Source: Bacilli bacterium
Lineage (GTDB): Bacteria; Bacillota_I; Bacilli_A; ML615J-28; CAG-313
Assembly: GCA_900752975.1 (NCBI GenBank)
Contig: CAADXH010000123.1
Coordinates: 1-12,528 of the forward strand
Reading direction: 5' to 3'
Length of the DNA stretch: 12,528 nt
The translations under genes and the position numbers were made by a program. This document shows positions 1 to 8,500 of this stretch, one piece after another (position 1 is the first letter of the stretch; each line of letters begins with the position of its first letter). The notes beneath the pieces were generated by a model, which did not search any database, was not told where the DNA came from, and saw only the letters and a list, made by a program, of their open reading frames with translations.

Positions 1-14
1 AATAAAACAAAAAA

Positions 15-44
15 GCAGTCTTTTAGATAGTACTAAAAAACTGC
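15..44 (-). terminator. Intrinsic terminator hairpin, minus strand
   Basis: A stem GCAGT/ACTGC (15-19 with 40-44) continues through an internal mismatch into TTTTAG/CTAAAA (21-26 with 33-38), with a 6-nt loop. On the minus strand the stem is followed by a run of T residues (complement of the A run at 9-14). It lies downstream of another terminator at 177-209 and no gene is visible in 45-176, so it is either a backup terminator or the end of a short untranslated transcript. Confidence 0.6.
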
Positions 45-176
45 GTGTATTGTTACGAATAAGAGTGCAAGTAGTGTTATATTTGATACAGTCAAATTTT
101 ATCAGTTAAAGGAATATTTTGCAAGTTATATACTCTGGTTTTTTATAAAATGTAATTTCCTTATACTTATAAATAA

Positions 177-209
177 AAAATACAGGCACTTTTATCGTGT
201 CTGTATTTT
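177..209 (-). terminator. Terminator of the CNNM/CorC-type gene
   Basis: The 13-nt arms at 177-189 and 197-209 (core ACAGGCAC/GTGTCTGT, one G-T wobble) enclose a 7-nt loop, and the minus-strand product ends in a T-rich tail. It begins 6 nt after the stop codon of the gene at 215-1567, as expected for its own rho-independent terminator. Confidence 0.8.
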
Positions 210-214
210 ATTTT

Positions 215-1567
215 TTATGCTGCTTCGTCTTCTTCTTTTTCAAGTTTTTCGATTAAAACTTTTTTAATTCTAGTTCCATTTATTTCAAGTACTTTGATAT
301 GAATATCATCTACATCTAATTCAATTTGATCTTTAGGGGTTGGTATTCTATCAATTTTTGAAACGATTAAACCAGCAATGGTATCATACTCATTGTTTTC
401 TTCATCAAGTTTTAAGTCTAATTCTTGATTTAATTCATGAATCGGAAGGTTACCAATAATAATATATTTGTTTTCATCTACTTTTGATATAGGTGTTTCT
501 TCTTCATCATATTCATCTAGAATGTTTCCTACGATTTCTTCAATTAAATCTTCCATTGTTACAATTCCAGAAAATCCGCCAAATTCATCCATTAAGAAAG
601 CCATTTGTTCTTTATTTTCTTTCATCTTTTTGAATAAATCACTAGCATCAATATATTCATGAACAAAGTATGCTTCACGCATAATGCTATTTAAATCGAT
701 TTTATCAAGGCTGGAATCATAACAAGAGTTTAGTAAGTCTTTGGTGTTGATAACACCAATGATGTTATCACGGTCATCTCGGTATACTGGGATTCTTGTG
801 TATTTTTCCGCTAGGATTTTTCTTAAGTTGGTATGAATGTCATCATCTATATCTATCATAAAAACATCAACACGAGGTGTCATTAAGTCGGTCGCTGTTA
901 AATGATAAAACTTTAAAGTTGATTCAATCATTTTTGATTTTTCTTCATCAACTGTTCCATCTTCAATTCCTTCATTAACGATATCAATAATATCATTATC
1001 TGAAACTTTATCTTCTTGCATACCTTTTTCAACACCTGTAATTTTTACTACTAGGTTTGTACTAGCTGATAGTACTTTAACAAAAGGACTAAATATTGCT
1101 TTTATTACTAGTAATATTTTCGCAAAACGCATTGCGGTGGCTTCAGGATTTCTTAAAGCCACTCTTTTTGGGAATAGTTCACCAAAGATAAGAGTGAAGT
1201 AGGAAAGAATAATTGTAATTATTACGGTTGCAATTTGACCACTATATGGGATATGAATTTTGTCAAGTACTTTCGCAAAGTCACTTGATAAAGTAAGGGC
1301 TGCGGTAGCACTTGAGAAGAATCCCGCTAGGGTAATTCCTACTTGAATTGTTGATAAAAATTTAGTTTCATCACTACATAGTTTTTCCACTGCTTTTGCT
1401 TTTTTGTTACCTTCACTTGCAAGACGTCTAATCTTATTTTTGTTGGCTGATACTACTGCCATTTCAGCAGAAGCAAAAAAGGCATTAACAAGTGTTAAAA
1501 CGATAATTAAAATTAACTGCGGCACAAAACTTTCTGGGTCCGCGTCAGAATCATCATTGTTTTCCAT
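215..1567 (-). CDS. CNNM/CorC (HlyC) family membrane protein with DUF21, CBS pair and CorC domains
   Basis: This 450-residue protein has the full architecture of the bacterial 'hemolysin-like' CNNM/CorC family, membrane proteins linked to magnesium or other cation homeostasis. The DUF21 membrane domain spans about residues 15-180, with hydrophobic segments near 17-40, 72-95, 108-133 and 148-175 and the characteristic GELFPKR motif at 129-135. Two CBS domains follow (about 225-283 and 296-346; TPRVDV at 230-235, FGGFSG..T.EDL at 329-341), then a CorC_HlyC domain (about 360-440) and an acidic tail. Length is normal for the family. The start ATG has an AAAGGAG site 11 nt upstream, a slightly long spacing. 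Promoter 1604-1633 and terminator 177-209 make it a single-gene unit. Family and architecture are seen directly; cation export is family knowledge, not visible here, and 'hemolysin' activity should not be assumed. Confidence 0.95.
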   Translation of the reverse strand: MENNDDSDADPESFVPQLILIIVLTLVNAFFASAEMAVVSANKNKIRRLASEGNKKAKAVEKLCSDETKFLSTIQVGITLAGFFSSATAALTLSSDFAKVLDKIHIPYSGQIATVIITIILSYFTLIFGELFPKRVALRNPEATAMRFAKILLVIKAIFSPFVKVLSASTNLVVKITGVEKGMQEDKVSDNDIIDIVNEGIEDGTVDEEKSKMIESTLKFYHLTATDLMTPRVDVFMIDIDDDIHTNLRKILAEKYTRIPVYRDDRDNIIGVINTKDLLNSCYDSSLDKIDLNSIMREAYFVHEYIDASDLFKKMKENKEQMAFLMDEFGGFSGIVTMEDLIEEIVGNILDEYDEEETPISKVDENKYIIIGNLPIHELNQELDLKLDEENNEYDTIAGLIVSKIDRIPTPKDQIELDVDDIHIKVLEINGTRIKKVLIEKLEKEEDEAA

Positions 1568-1603
1568 TTATTTTATTTCTCCTTTTAATTTTTTTGTAAT
1601 AGT

Positions 1604-1633
1604 ATTGTATCATAAATTATGCTATCTTGTCAA
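1604..1633 (-). promoter_or_regulatory. Sigma-A-type promoter of the CNNM/CorC-type gene
   Basis: On the minus strand TTGACA (1628-1633) and TACAAT (1604-1609) are separated by 18 nt, close to the vegetative consensus. The -10 box lies about 37 nt upstream of the ATG at 1567, with the AAAGGAG site between them. Confidence 0.75.
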
Positions 1634-1767
1634 ATATTATTTATCATCACTTTGTAAGTTTGTGTCTAAAATAGTCTATTTTGATTTTTATGTTTCTAAT
1701 ATAACCGGCTTTTTCTGTTTTCTATACTACAAATTACTTTTTTCGTCTTATCAAACACATACTATAC

Positions 1768-1797
1768 AAAAAGGAGCCATATCATTGGCTCTTTTTT
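1768..1797. terminator. Bidirectional terminator after the BRO-N gene
   Basis: A perfect GAGCCA/TGGCTC stem (1774-1779 with 1786-1791) with loop TATCAT has an A run on its left and a T run (1792-1797) on its right, so it can terminate from either strand. On the minus strand it lies about 50 nt past the stop of the truncated BRO-N gene. It separates the foreign-looking segment from the CNNM/CorC-type gene. Confidence 0.75.
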
Positions 1798-1846
1798 GGC
1801 GACAACCGACACATATATTTATTTGTCTGTTTTACCATCTTTCACT

Positions 1847-2155
1847 TCATTTGAACGGCTCTGCTTTCGGCGACGGAATCGACTGCACAAGCCGCAAAAC
1901 GCCTTTCGTATCAAGACAATCGGTCAATCTATTTTTACCGTCTTTTGCCAACATTTTCAAAGCGTTACAACTTGTAACGGTTTCATTTCCTTCATCTTTC
2001 AGCCTTTTCTTTAAGACTCGCCAATATGTTTGAGGATTGGAGCTATCCGTCAAAACTTCGATTATGTCCACAATAGCAAAATACCATTCTTCTTGGTCAG
2101 CATTCCACGCCGTGCGGACTTGTTTATTCTCAAAAATCTTGATTTTGTTTTCCAT
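1847..2155 (-). CDS. Short BRO-N (phage antirepressor-type) domain protein, C-terminally truncated
   Basis: The 102 residues correspond to the N-terminal BRO-N domain found in phage antirepressors and DNA-binding proteins of mobile elements. Family-typical blocks are IKIFENKQVRTAW (5-17), WYFAIVDIIEVLTDS (24-38), the KMLAKDGK..LTD block (67-79) and LRLVQSIPSPKAEPFK (87-102). In longer relatives the polypeptide continues after this last motif with a second region of comparable size or larger; here a TGA ends it at once, so it is a truncated or minimal form. A GGAAGG site sits about 8 nt before the ATG, with a good promoter and a terminator around it, so it is probably expressed. Base composition is visibly richer in G and C than its neighbours, a sign of transfer. 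DNA binding is inferred from the family; no phage genes flank it. Confidence 0.8.
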   Translation of the reverse strand: MENKIKIFENKQVRTAWNADQEEWYFAIVDIIEVLTDSSNPQTYWRVLKKRLKDEGNETVTSCNALKMLAKDGKNRLTDCLDTKGVLRLVQSIPSPKAEPFK

Positions 2156-2186
2156 ACGATTTTTCCTTCCATCTTATACTGCTTTC

Positions 2187-2215
2187 ATTATACCATTTTT
2201 CTTTCGTTTTTTCAA
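2187..2215 (-). promoter_or_regulatory. Promoter of the BRO-N gene
   Basis: On the minus strand TTGAAA (2210-2215) and TATAAT (2187-2192) are spaced by exactly 17 nt, upstream of the GGAAGG ribosome site and the ATG at 2155. This is a near-consensus vegetative promoter and shows that the truncated gene kept its expression signals. Confidence 0.75.
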
Positions 2216-2286
2216 TCGTTTTTATCGTTATAACAATCAATAAAACAAAAATATTTACGAACTTGCTGTTAGTTCTTACCCTATGT

Positions 2287-2412
2287 TTACTCATCTTCAG
2301 ATTGCTTGCATGATTGACTTTTGCTAACTGTTATTTTCGGCAGTCCGCCGACTACTACACGGTCTAAGAACGTGAGATAGATATCGTGTATAAGGTTGAC
2401 ATAGCATCCGTT
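2287..2412 (-). pseudogene. Possible coding relic in the foreign-looking segment
   Basis: On the minus strand one frame is open for 41 codons between stops. It reads as a protein-like tail, containing HDIYLTFLDRVVVGG, then GLPKITV, and ending in QSEDE and a TAA at 2287-2289. It has no in-frame ATG and no ribosome site, so if real it is the 3' remnant of a gene whose front is gone. Composition matches the adjacent BRO-N gene rather than the AT-rich chromosome. I do not recognise the family. A chance open frame in richer sequence is the alternative. The same stretch can fold locally (TACACG...CGTGTA), so a structured end of a mobile element is also possible. Confidence 0.25.
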
Positions 2413-2439
2413 TTACGGTATAGGCTTAAAAATTAACGA

Positions 2440-2474
2440 AAGAGTGTATGATTCAATGCGATTCATACACTTTT
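2440..2474 (-). terminator. Hairpin downstream of the ABC transporter genes, possible terminator
   Basis: A perfect AGTGTATGA/TCATACACT stem (2443-2451 with 2463-2471), extended by A-T and G-T pairs to 2440 and 2474, has an 11-nt loop. On the minus strand it is followed by an interrupted T-rich stretch. It lies about 100 nt beyond the permease stop codon and could end the three-gene transcript, though the tail is not ideal. On the plus strand the tail is TTTTC. Confidence 0.45.
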
Positions 2475-2572
2475 CTCCTTAATATTGATAGAGTCCATAA
2501 AATTAGGTGTCAACTTTTACATAAAGTCATAAAGCAAATCATTAAAATACTTATTGTTAGAATTAATTTTTT

Positions 2573-3472
2573 TTATTTTGTCTTCTTTCTTAGTAAGTTT
2601 ACAAGTAAATACGCGGTGATTAAAAGAATGGTTGAACCTATTAAGATTATATACATTGTTGGGATGTTTACTACATGACCAAATAGTTTTGGTGTGCAGT
2701 CCATACCTACTTTAATTTCATTAACTACTTCATTTGTTAGATTTTTTCCCATTTCATTTATAACGCCATTTAAGGCATGGTTTTTAATAAGTGAGGTTCC
2801 ATATGTACCAGGTAGAACTGATACTATATTTTGAATGGCAGAACCAAATTGAGCAATTGGCATGTATGCACCACATATAAAGCCATAACCAGCTGAAACA
2901 ATAGTTCCAACAGCTGTTATTTGTCCTTGTGTTTTTAAGAAGTTATTAACAAAACATGCAAGGGCGGTCCCAAACATTGAAAGTAGGGTTACATCTAATA
3001 TTAATAGTAGTACATCAGTTGTTGACATAAACCATCCATTAATGGCAGTATAAATGAAACAAGCAACTAAGGCTATTGCATTCACCATTAGGGTTGTTAC
3101 AAGAGTTCCAAAGTAATATGATAAAGCTAGCGTATGTCGCTTTAAAGGCGTGATTGTTAAATCTTTTAAGACACCTGTTACTTTATCATTTGCCATTAGA
3201 GTATTAGAACAAAAAGCAACGGTTACACAGCATACCGCAAGAAGTGATGAAGTAAGTTGTCCACTTACAGCTCCATTTATTACTTTTTTCATATTAGGGA
3301 AGGTAAACCCTTCTGGGAAACTTCCTTCAAATGAATCACGATAAACATTTGCAAGAAAAGTAGCATAAAGAATTAAAAGAATTATTGGGGTAATAAGTGA
3401 AGTAAATAACATGCCTTTATCTTTAAAAAATATTTTTATGTTTCTTTTTGTTAATGCGAGAAATGTTCCCAT
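2573..3472 (-). CDS. ABC-2 type transporter permease
   Basis: A 299-residue integral membrane protein with the six-helix pattern of ABC-2 exporter permeases. There is a short cytoplasmic N-terminus (ALTKRNIKIFFKDKG, 6-20), then hydrophobic segments near 21-42, 72-95, 118-142, 152-176, 186-206 and 270-294, with an extracytoplasmic loop after the first. The motif TGVLKDLTITPLKR (99-112) matches the coupling region seen in drug and daunorubicin-type exporters. Its ATG follows the ATPase stop by one nucleotide, and a strong GGAGG site (3481-3485) lies inside the end of the ATPase gene, so the two are co-translated and should form one exporter. The substrate cannot be read from the sequence; drug, lipid or peptide export are all possible. 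A basic RKKTK end is cytoplasmic. Confidence 0.9.
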   Translation of the reverse strand: MGTFLALTKRNIKIFFKDKGMLFTSLITPIILLILYATFLANVYRDSFEGSFPEGFTFPNMKKVINGAVSGQLTSSLLAVCCVTVAFCSNTLMANDKVTGVLKDLTITPLKRHTLALSYYFGTLVTTLMVNAIALVACFIYTAINGWFMSTTDVLLLILDVTLLSMFGTALACFVNNFLKTQGQITAVGTIVSAGYGFICGAYMPIAQFGSAIQNIVSVLPGTYGTSLIKNHALNGVINEMGKNLTNEVVNEIKVGMDCTPKLFGHVVNIPTMYIILIGSTILLITAYLLVNLLRKKTK

Positions 3473-3473
3473 C

Positions 3474-4382
3474 TTAATTACCTCCTACAAGTTTCTTGCC
3501 GGTTACGGAAAGAAAAACATCATCCATTTTACCTTTAGTAATTTCAAAGTCTGTAAATAATGCAGGGTTATTAATTACTAGTTCTCTTGCTTCTACTATA
3601 TCTTTTACGGACACCCTAAATGCATCTCTTAATGCTTCATATGGTTTACCAAGCTTTTTGATTTCTTCTTCACTTACATTATAAATGGTAACAAAGTCAC
3701 CAGTATATTTGTTTTTTAGTTCTAATGGAGTTCCTTCAGCTACGATTTCACCATTATCAAGAATTACTACATAATCTGCATCAACAGCTTCTTCCATATA
3801 ATGAGTGGTTAAAAATACTGTCATTTTTTCTTGTCTACGTAAATTATCAATAGTTTCCCATAGAAGTTTTCTAGTTTGTGGATCTAGTCCGGTTGTTGGT
3901 TCATCTAAAATTAAAATTTTAGGTTCATGAATTAAAGCACGGGCTACATCAATCCTACGACGCTGTCCACCAGATAGTTTAGATACGGTTCTATTTAATA
4001 TATCTTTGAAATTTAACATTTCAGCAAGTTTGTAGATTCTTTCTTTGGCTTTTTTACCTGTAATATTATAAAGGCTTGCTCTTGTCATTAAGTTGTCCAT
4101 AACACTTAATGCCCCATCTAAAACTGAATTTTGAAAAACAACTCCAAGATCCTTGCATATCTCACTCATATTTGTATCAATATTTTTACCATTAATAATA
4201 ACTGTACCATCATCTTTTGCGAGTACTCCACACATAATGGAGATTGTAGTACTTTTACCAGCTCCATTTACTCCTAAAAAGGCAAATAGTTCTCCTTTTT
4301 TTACTTTAAATGATAAATCTTTTACAGCTACTACTTCCTTAAATTCTTTATGTAAATGGCTTATCTCAATTATATTTTCCAT
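3474..4382 (-). CDS. ABC-2 type transporter ATP-binding protein
   Basis: The start is placed at the ATG at 4382 (MENIIEISHL) because a GAAAGGA site lies 8 nt upstream and the preceding gene stops one nucleotide before. An upstream in-frame ATG at 4481 would overlap that gene by about 100 nt. The 302-residue product has every ABC ATPase element in order: Walker A GVNGAGKST (37-45), Q-loop glutamine in VVFQN (81-85), signature LSGGQ (136-140), Walker B LILDEP (157-162) and the switch histidine in TTH (192-194). The C-terminal extension after about residue 225, ending in DDVFLSVTGKKL, is the DrrA/NatA-like tail of exporter ATPases. It powers the permease encoded immediately downstream. The complete catalytic set indicates a working ATPase; the substrate is unknown. 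Confidence 0.95.
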   Translation of the reverse strand: MENIIEISHLHKEFKEVVAVKDLSFKVKKGELFAFLGVNGAGKSTTISIMCGVLAKDDGTVIINGKNIDTNMSEICKDLGVVFQNSVLDGALSVMDNLMTRASLYNITGKKAKERIYKLAEMLNFKDILNRTVSKLSGGQRRRIDVARALIHEPKILILDEPTTGLDPQTRKLLWETIDNLRRQEKMTVFLTTHYMEEAVDADYVVILDNGEIVAEGTPLELKNKYTGDFVTIYNVSEEEIKKLGKPYEALRDAFRVSVKDIVEARELVINNPALFTDFEITKGKMDDVFLSVTGKKLVGGN

Positions 4383-4383
4383 T

Positions 4384-4917
4384 TTAGTTTTCCTTTCTAT
4401 AATTTTTAGGATATTTATATTTTGAAGTGTCTTGCCCTTCATGGTTAAGCAACCACACCTTATTATCAATTCCACCACCATAACCAGTAATGTTACTGTT
4501 TTGTCCCATTACCCGGTGACACGGAATAATTATGCAGATGGGATTCCAACCTACGGCTCCGCCAACCGCTTGGCTTGACATTTTTTTAATATTTCTATTT
4601 TTAGCGATTATTTTAGATATATCGTTATACGTTATTGTTTTACCATAAGGGATATTTTTCATGACATTTATAACTTCTTCACGGAAAGGTGTTAAGTCAT
4701 TAATCTTGTATTTTGGCGTAAATCCTGGGTCTTTACCACTAAAGTATATATCTAACCATTTGGTAGTATCATCAAAGATTTGTAAATCTTGTTCGACGAG
4801 TTTTTCCTTATATTTTAGTTCATCATTACTCCTTTCAAACCATAATCCTGTTAGATTTGTTCCATCACTTTTCATAATAATGATACCACACGGACTTTGA
4901 TATTTTCTAAAATACAC
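4384..4917 (-). CDS. ogt: Methylated-DNA--protein-cysteine S-methyltransferase (Ogt/MGMT type)
   Basis: This suicide repair enzyme moves the methyl group of O6-methylguanine (or O4-methylthymine) onto its own cysteine. The 177-residue protein carries the family signature IIPCHRVMG (130-138) with the acceptor C133. It also has the winged-helix DNA-binding part, PFREEVINVMKNIPYGKTITY (77-97), followed by SSQAVGGAVGWNP (114-126) and an N-terminal ribonuclease-H-like domain. Length is usual for the single-domain form without the Ada regulatory half. The start is a GTG at 4917, chosen because AGGAAGGTG lies just upstream and no better in-frame ATG exists nearby. It is the first gene of a unit with the ABC exporter, whose ATPase starts one nucleotide after its stop. 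Co-transcription with an exporter could suggest a joint response to an alkylating compound, but that is inference. Confidence 0.95.
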   Translation of the reverse strand: MYFRKYQSPCGIIIMKSDGTNLTGLWFERSNDELKYKEKLVEQDLQIFDDTTKWLDIYFSGKDPGFTPKYKINDLTPFREEVINVMKNIPYGKTITYNDISKIIAKNRNIKKMSSQAVGGAVGWNPICIIIPCHRVMGQNSNITGYGGGIDNKVWLLNHEGQDTSKYKYPKNYRKEN

Positions 4918-4989
4918 TATATCACCTTCCTTTATTATTTTCTACGTTTAACAAATTCATCTATTTAACGTATCACTAATCGTATCGTC

Positions 4990-5018
4990 ATTATACTACA
5001 ATTAACTAAAATTATCAA
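4990..5018 (-). promoter_or_regulatory. Promoter of the ogt-ABC transporter unit
   Basis: On the minus strand TTGATA (5013-5018) and TATAAT (4990-4995) are separated by exactly 17 nt. It lies about 73 nt upstream of the GTG start at 4917 and is the only strong promoter seen for the three downstream genes, which have essentially no gaps between them. Confidence 0.75.
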
Positions 5019-5521
5019 TAAATTACGAAAATTATTTGTATTTTATTAAAATATTTTTGTTTTTACGAAAATATTTGATTATTTAATATGTTGAAAACTT
5101 ATAATGATTTACATAATTATTTCATCTTTATTATATCAAATAATACTCTAATTTATATTTATTAAACAATTTATAATTAACGTTTTTATAATTTTAATCA
5201 ATTATCTTGCTTAAATTTTACTTAATTTGTTGCTTAATTATTGTGATACTTAGCAAAGCAAATAAAGCATATAATCTTTTCTTTTTGTTTTATTTAATAA
5301 TAACTATAGAAAAAATTTACATTTAAATTATTTTTATAAATGTTAAAATAATTTGGATAAATATTAACACATCTATTCACTAGTAATTATCTGGTGTAAA
5401 TCTAATCTACTTGTTTTTATTTCGTTAAATGAAAGATGCTTAGTATCAAATAACGATACTAAACATTTTTTTATTTTTCTATAAAAAGTTAAAACAGTAT
5501 TAAACAAAGCTATATCAATAA
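5019..5521. other. Very AT-rich gene-free gap between housekeeping and accessory halves
   Basis: This stretch of about 500 nt is almost entirely A and T, with no reading frame that looks coding on either strand. It holds one clear hairpin (5436-5466), a TATAAT-like box on the plus strand at 5270-5275 without a good -35 partner, and otherwise homopolymer-rich sequence. It marks the left border of the accessory gene cluster. Confidence 0.6.
5436..5472 (+). terminator. Hairpin with plus-strand T run
   Basis: Arms ATGcTTAGTATC (5436-5447) and GATACTAAaCAT (5455-5466), with one mismatch, enclose a 7-nt loop, followed on the plus strand by TTTTTTATTTTT. The T run is on the wrong side for the minus-strand SNF2 gene that ends at 5522, although the stem could still slow that transcript. 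No plus-strand gene precedes it, so it either ends a small plus-strand RNA or serves both directions imperfectly. Confidence 0.55.
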
Positions 5522-8500
5522 TTAGTAAATGTTATAATCATTCAAACGATTTAGAATACTTGGATATACATTTCCATCTGAACCTTTAGCCAGATCAGCC
5601 TTAGATATATTTGATGCAAGTATGTGATTATTTTTAATTACATGCCAAAGTTTTTTTAGCATCATTATGTATGATTCATAATCGTCTTTTATTACTGCCA
5701 TTGTATTTATCAACCATTCTTTACTATATTGATATCCGTTATAATAATCATTTAATTGTTTACAGATAAAGTTTACGGCTCCACCTATACCTTGTGTTTC
5801 ATTAATATTTCTGTTTGTTGCCTTTGGTCCTTCAGCAATAAGAATATGTAGTAATAAATGTTCTAAATAGTTACAATATACAAGTCTATCTGCTTTTTGA
5901 TATTCAAATGGATTTTGTGCAGCATATTTTTCATCACAAAGCATAATGGCTTTATCTTCATCGATGTGATGACAAACCAGTCCTTCGCTGGTTCTTTTGA
6001 CTTTTTTATTTGTGGTTTTGCATTTATCGTTAACAAAATAATCATATTTAGCAGGTCCATATTTATCAATTAGGAATTGGACTAATTCATAATAATTCAT
6101 TTTCATTATTTTTTCGTAATAGTTTTTACCAGTTTCTATTATTGTTGATTTTGTGAAGTTGTTAGAATTTAATTTTTCTACTTTAGAATCATTTAAAGTG
6201 GTTTTAAGGCTTTCATTCTTTTTACTTATTCGTTCATATTCTTTTTCAATAATATTTCCAAATGATTTATCATTTATTTCAATGCTTTGTTCGCCTGCAA
6301 TCGATTTATCAGCGAATGTATCAAATATTTGTTGTTTTTCTGATAAAATCTCCATCATTCTTTCATCAACCGTATTTTCACAAAGTAATCTATATACTAG
6401 TACATTTCTTGATTGTCCCATTCTATATGCACGTGAAATTGCTTGGTTTTCAATTGAAGGCTTATATTGTGGTTCACACATCACAACTACACTTGCGGCT
6501 TGAATATTTAAGCCGGTACCACCTGTATTTATTTGAGCAAGTAAAACTGTGCCTGCCGGTGCCTTGTTAAATTCATCTACTATTTGTTGTCTCATATCAA
6601 CACTAACAGAACCATTAATTGGAAATAAACACTTATTCTTTAGGAAATTATAAATTTTATTAATTGTATCTAGGAAGAATGAAAATACTAAAACTTTTCG
6701 TCCTTCTTTTTCGGCATCTTCAACTATTTCTTTTAGGCGACTTGCTTTAGATGATTTATTTAAATCATTAACATTCCAAGATACGCGTCTTGCGTCTTGA
6801 TATTTCCTATTCATAATACTTTCTTCATATATGTTTTCTTCTTCTGAATCTAATGTACACCATTCTTCACTTTCAATTTTATCTGGTAATTCAGATAACA
6901 CATCTTCTCTTTTTCGTCTATAATATACTGGTACAACACTTTCTTTAAATTGTTCTGATGATGGCTTAAAAGCTATGCTTTTTAGTTTAGAAGCGAGTGT
7001 AGAACTTAAAACACTAATTAGTGATATCATTTCATCAACTTTATTCTCTAATGCGGTACCTGACATTAATAATAGTCGATTTGTGTGTTTAGCTAACATT
7101 CTAGTAGCTGAACTTCTTTTTGCTTCAATGTTTTTTATATAATGAGCTTCATCAATAATTAAAAGTGAAAACTTGAAATCATCTTCTAGTTTGATGTTTG
7201 AAACTGATTCATAATTTGTTACGGCTACACCGCCATATTTTATCCATTTATCTAGAGCAATCTTACGATCACTACCATAAATTAAAATAGCATTAAGGTT
7301 ACTATGTTTTTGAATTTCTCTACACCAATTGGTTACTACTGAGGCAGGACACACAACAAAAAAGTGAGTTGCACCACAATTTTTTAATGATACCATTGAA
7401 GCGATTGCTTGAATGGTTTTTCCAAGTCCCATTTCATCACCTAATAATACTTTTCTTTGGTGAATGATATATTTTACACCCCATTCTTGGTATTTTCTTA
7501 AGGTACATGATAAACCATCTAAGAATAATGGTTCATTTTGAATTTCTTTGGCAAATTCATCTGGTAAGCCATAAACATAATCACTAGTATCTAATACTTC
7601 TGGGTATATTTCTTCTATAATATTATAGTAACTAATTGAGTTTTGGGAAAAGTCCTCCCAAGCAAAGCTTGTGCTCGGTAAACCGTTATGAAACTTTGCT
7701 TTTGATTCATCTACTACCGGCTTAAAAACACTAGATAAAACATCTTTAATACCTTTATAGGCTGATTTATATTTACTAAATTCATCAGCATCCATAAAAG
7801 GAACATTCACACAGTTACCAAGTGATGAAAGTAAATTAAATGAACTGTTTAGTTCTTTTTTATATTGCTTCTCTAATTCAGCTATTTCTTTTAAAAGTTC
7901 TATTCTATCTTTATAATCACATATTTTTTTAACTACATCTGTTGATGCTTTTGTTTTTTTATCTACTGAGAGTTTTACTTTTAGGCTTTTTCTAATTTCT
8001 AAAGCATGTTCATCGCATTTATGTTTAATAAAACTTGCGGTATCTGAACTTATACCATATACATTTGATAGTTTTATTACTGATGTATTATATATATCAA
8101 GGAAAGTTTCATAACCACTACTTTTAAGATTTTTAATCCTTATGCCTGGTTTTAGTCGAGATAACTCTTCAATAGGAATCTTTCTTAATTCTATTACAAA
8201 CTCTTCGTTTAATAATTTATCAATAGATTCTCTAATTTCTTTTTTACATGTGGGTATTGAACTTTTAATGTTATTAAATTCTTGGATAAAAGTGTTATAT
8301 TCATCTTGTAATTCACTAAATGCTGGAGCAATAACATTATCATTTAATACTGTTCTATTTATTTCATAAATAGAGTCTTTATATCTTTTATTATTACAAG
8401 CATAATCTTTTTTTACATCTTTAGAATCAATGTTTTTAATATTTGATAATTGATACATTACATCATTATATGATTCAACAAATGATTCACCTTTAAGTTT

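Noticed and set aside
1404..2033. Long plus-strand open frame of 209 codons
   Set aside because: It lies opposite the start of the CNNM/CorC-type gene, its promoter and the BRO-N gene. Its product is a low-complexity F/L/S-rich string, typical of an antisense frame in AT-rich DNA, with no ribosome site.
4383..4481. Longer start for the ABC ATPase at 4481
   Set aside because: It would overlap the ogt gene by about 100 nt and adds 33 residues with no ABC similarity, while the ATG at 4382 has a good ribosome site.
5863..6069. 68-codon minus-strand frame inside the SNF2-HNH C-terminus
   Set aside because: It overlaps the HNH-like region in another frame; the main frame carries the recognisable motifs.
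6153..6570. Plus-strand open frames of 102-116 codons opposite the SNF2 gene
   Set aside because: They are antisense shadows of the conserved helicase motifs with F/I/S-rich products and no initiation signals.
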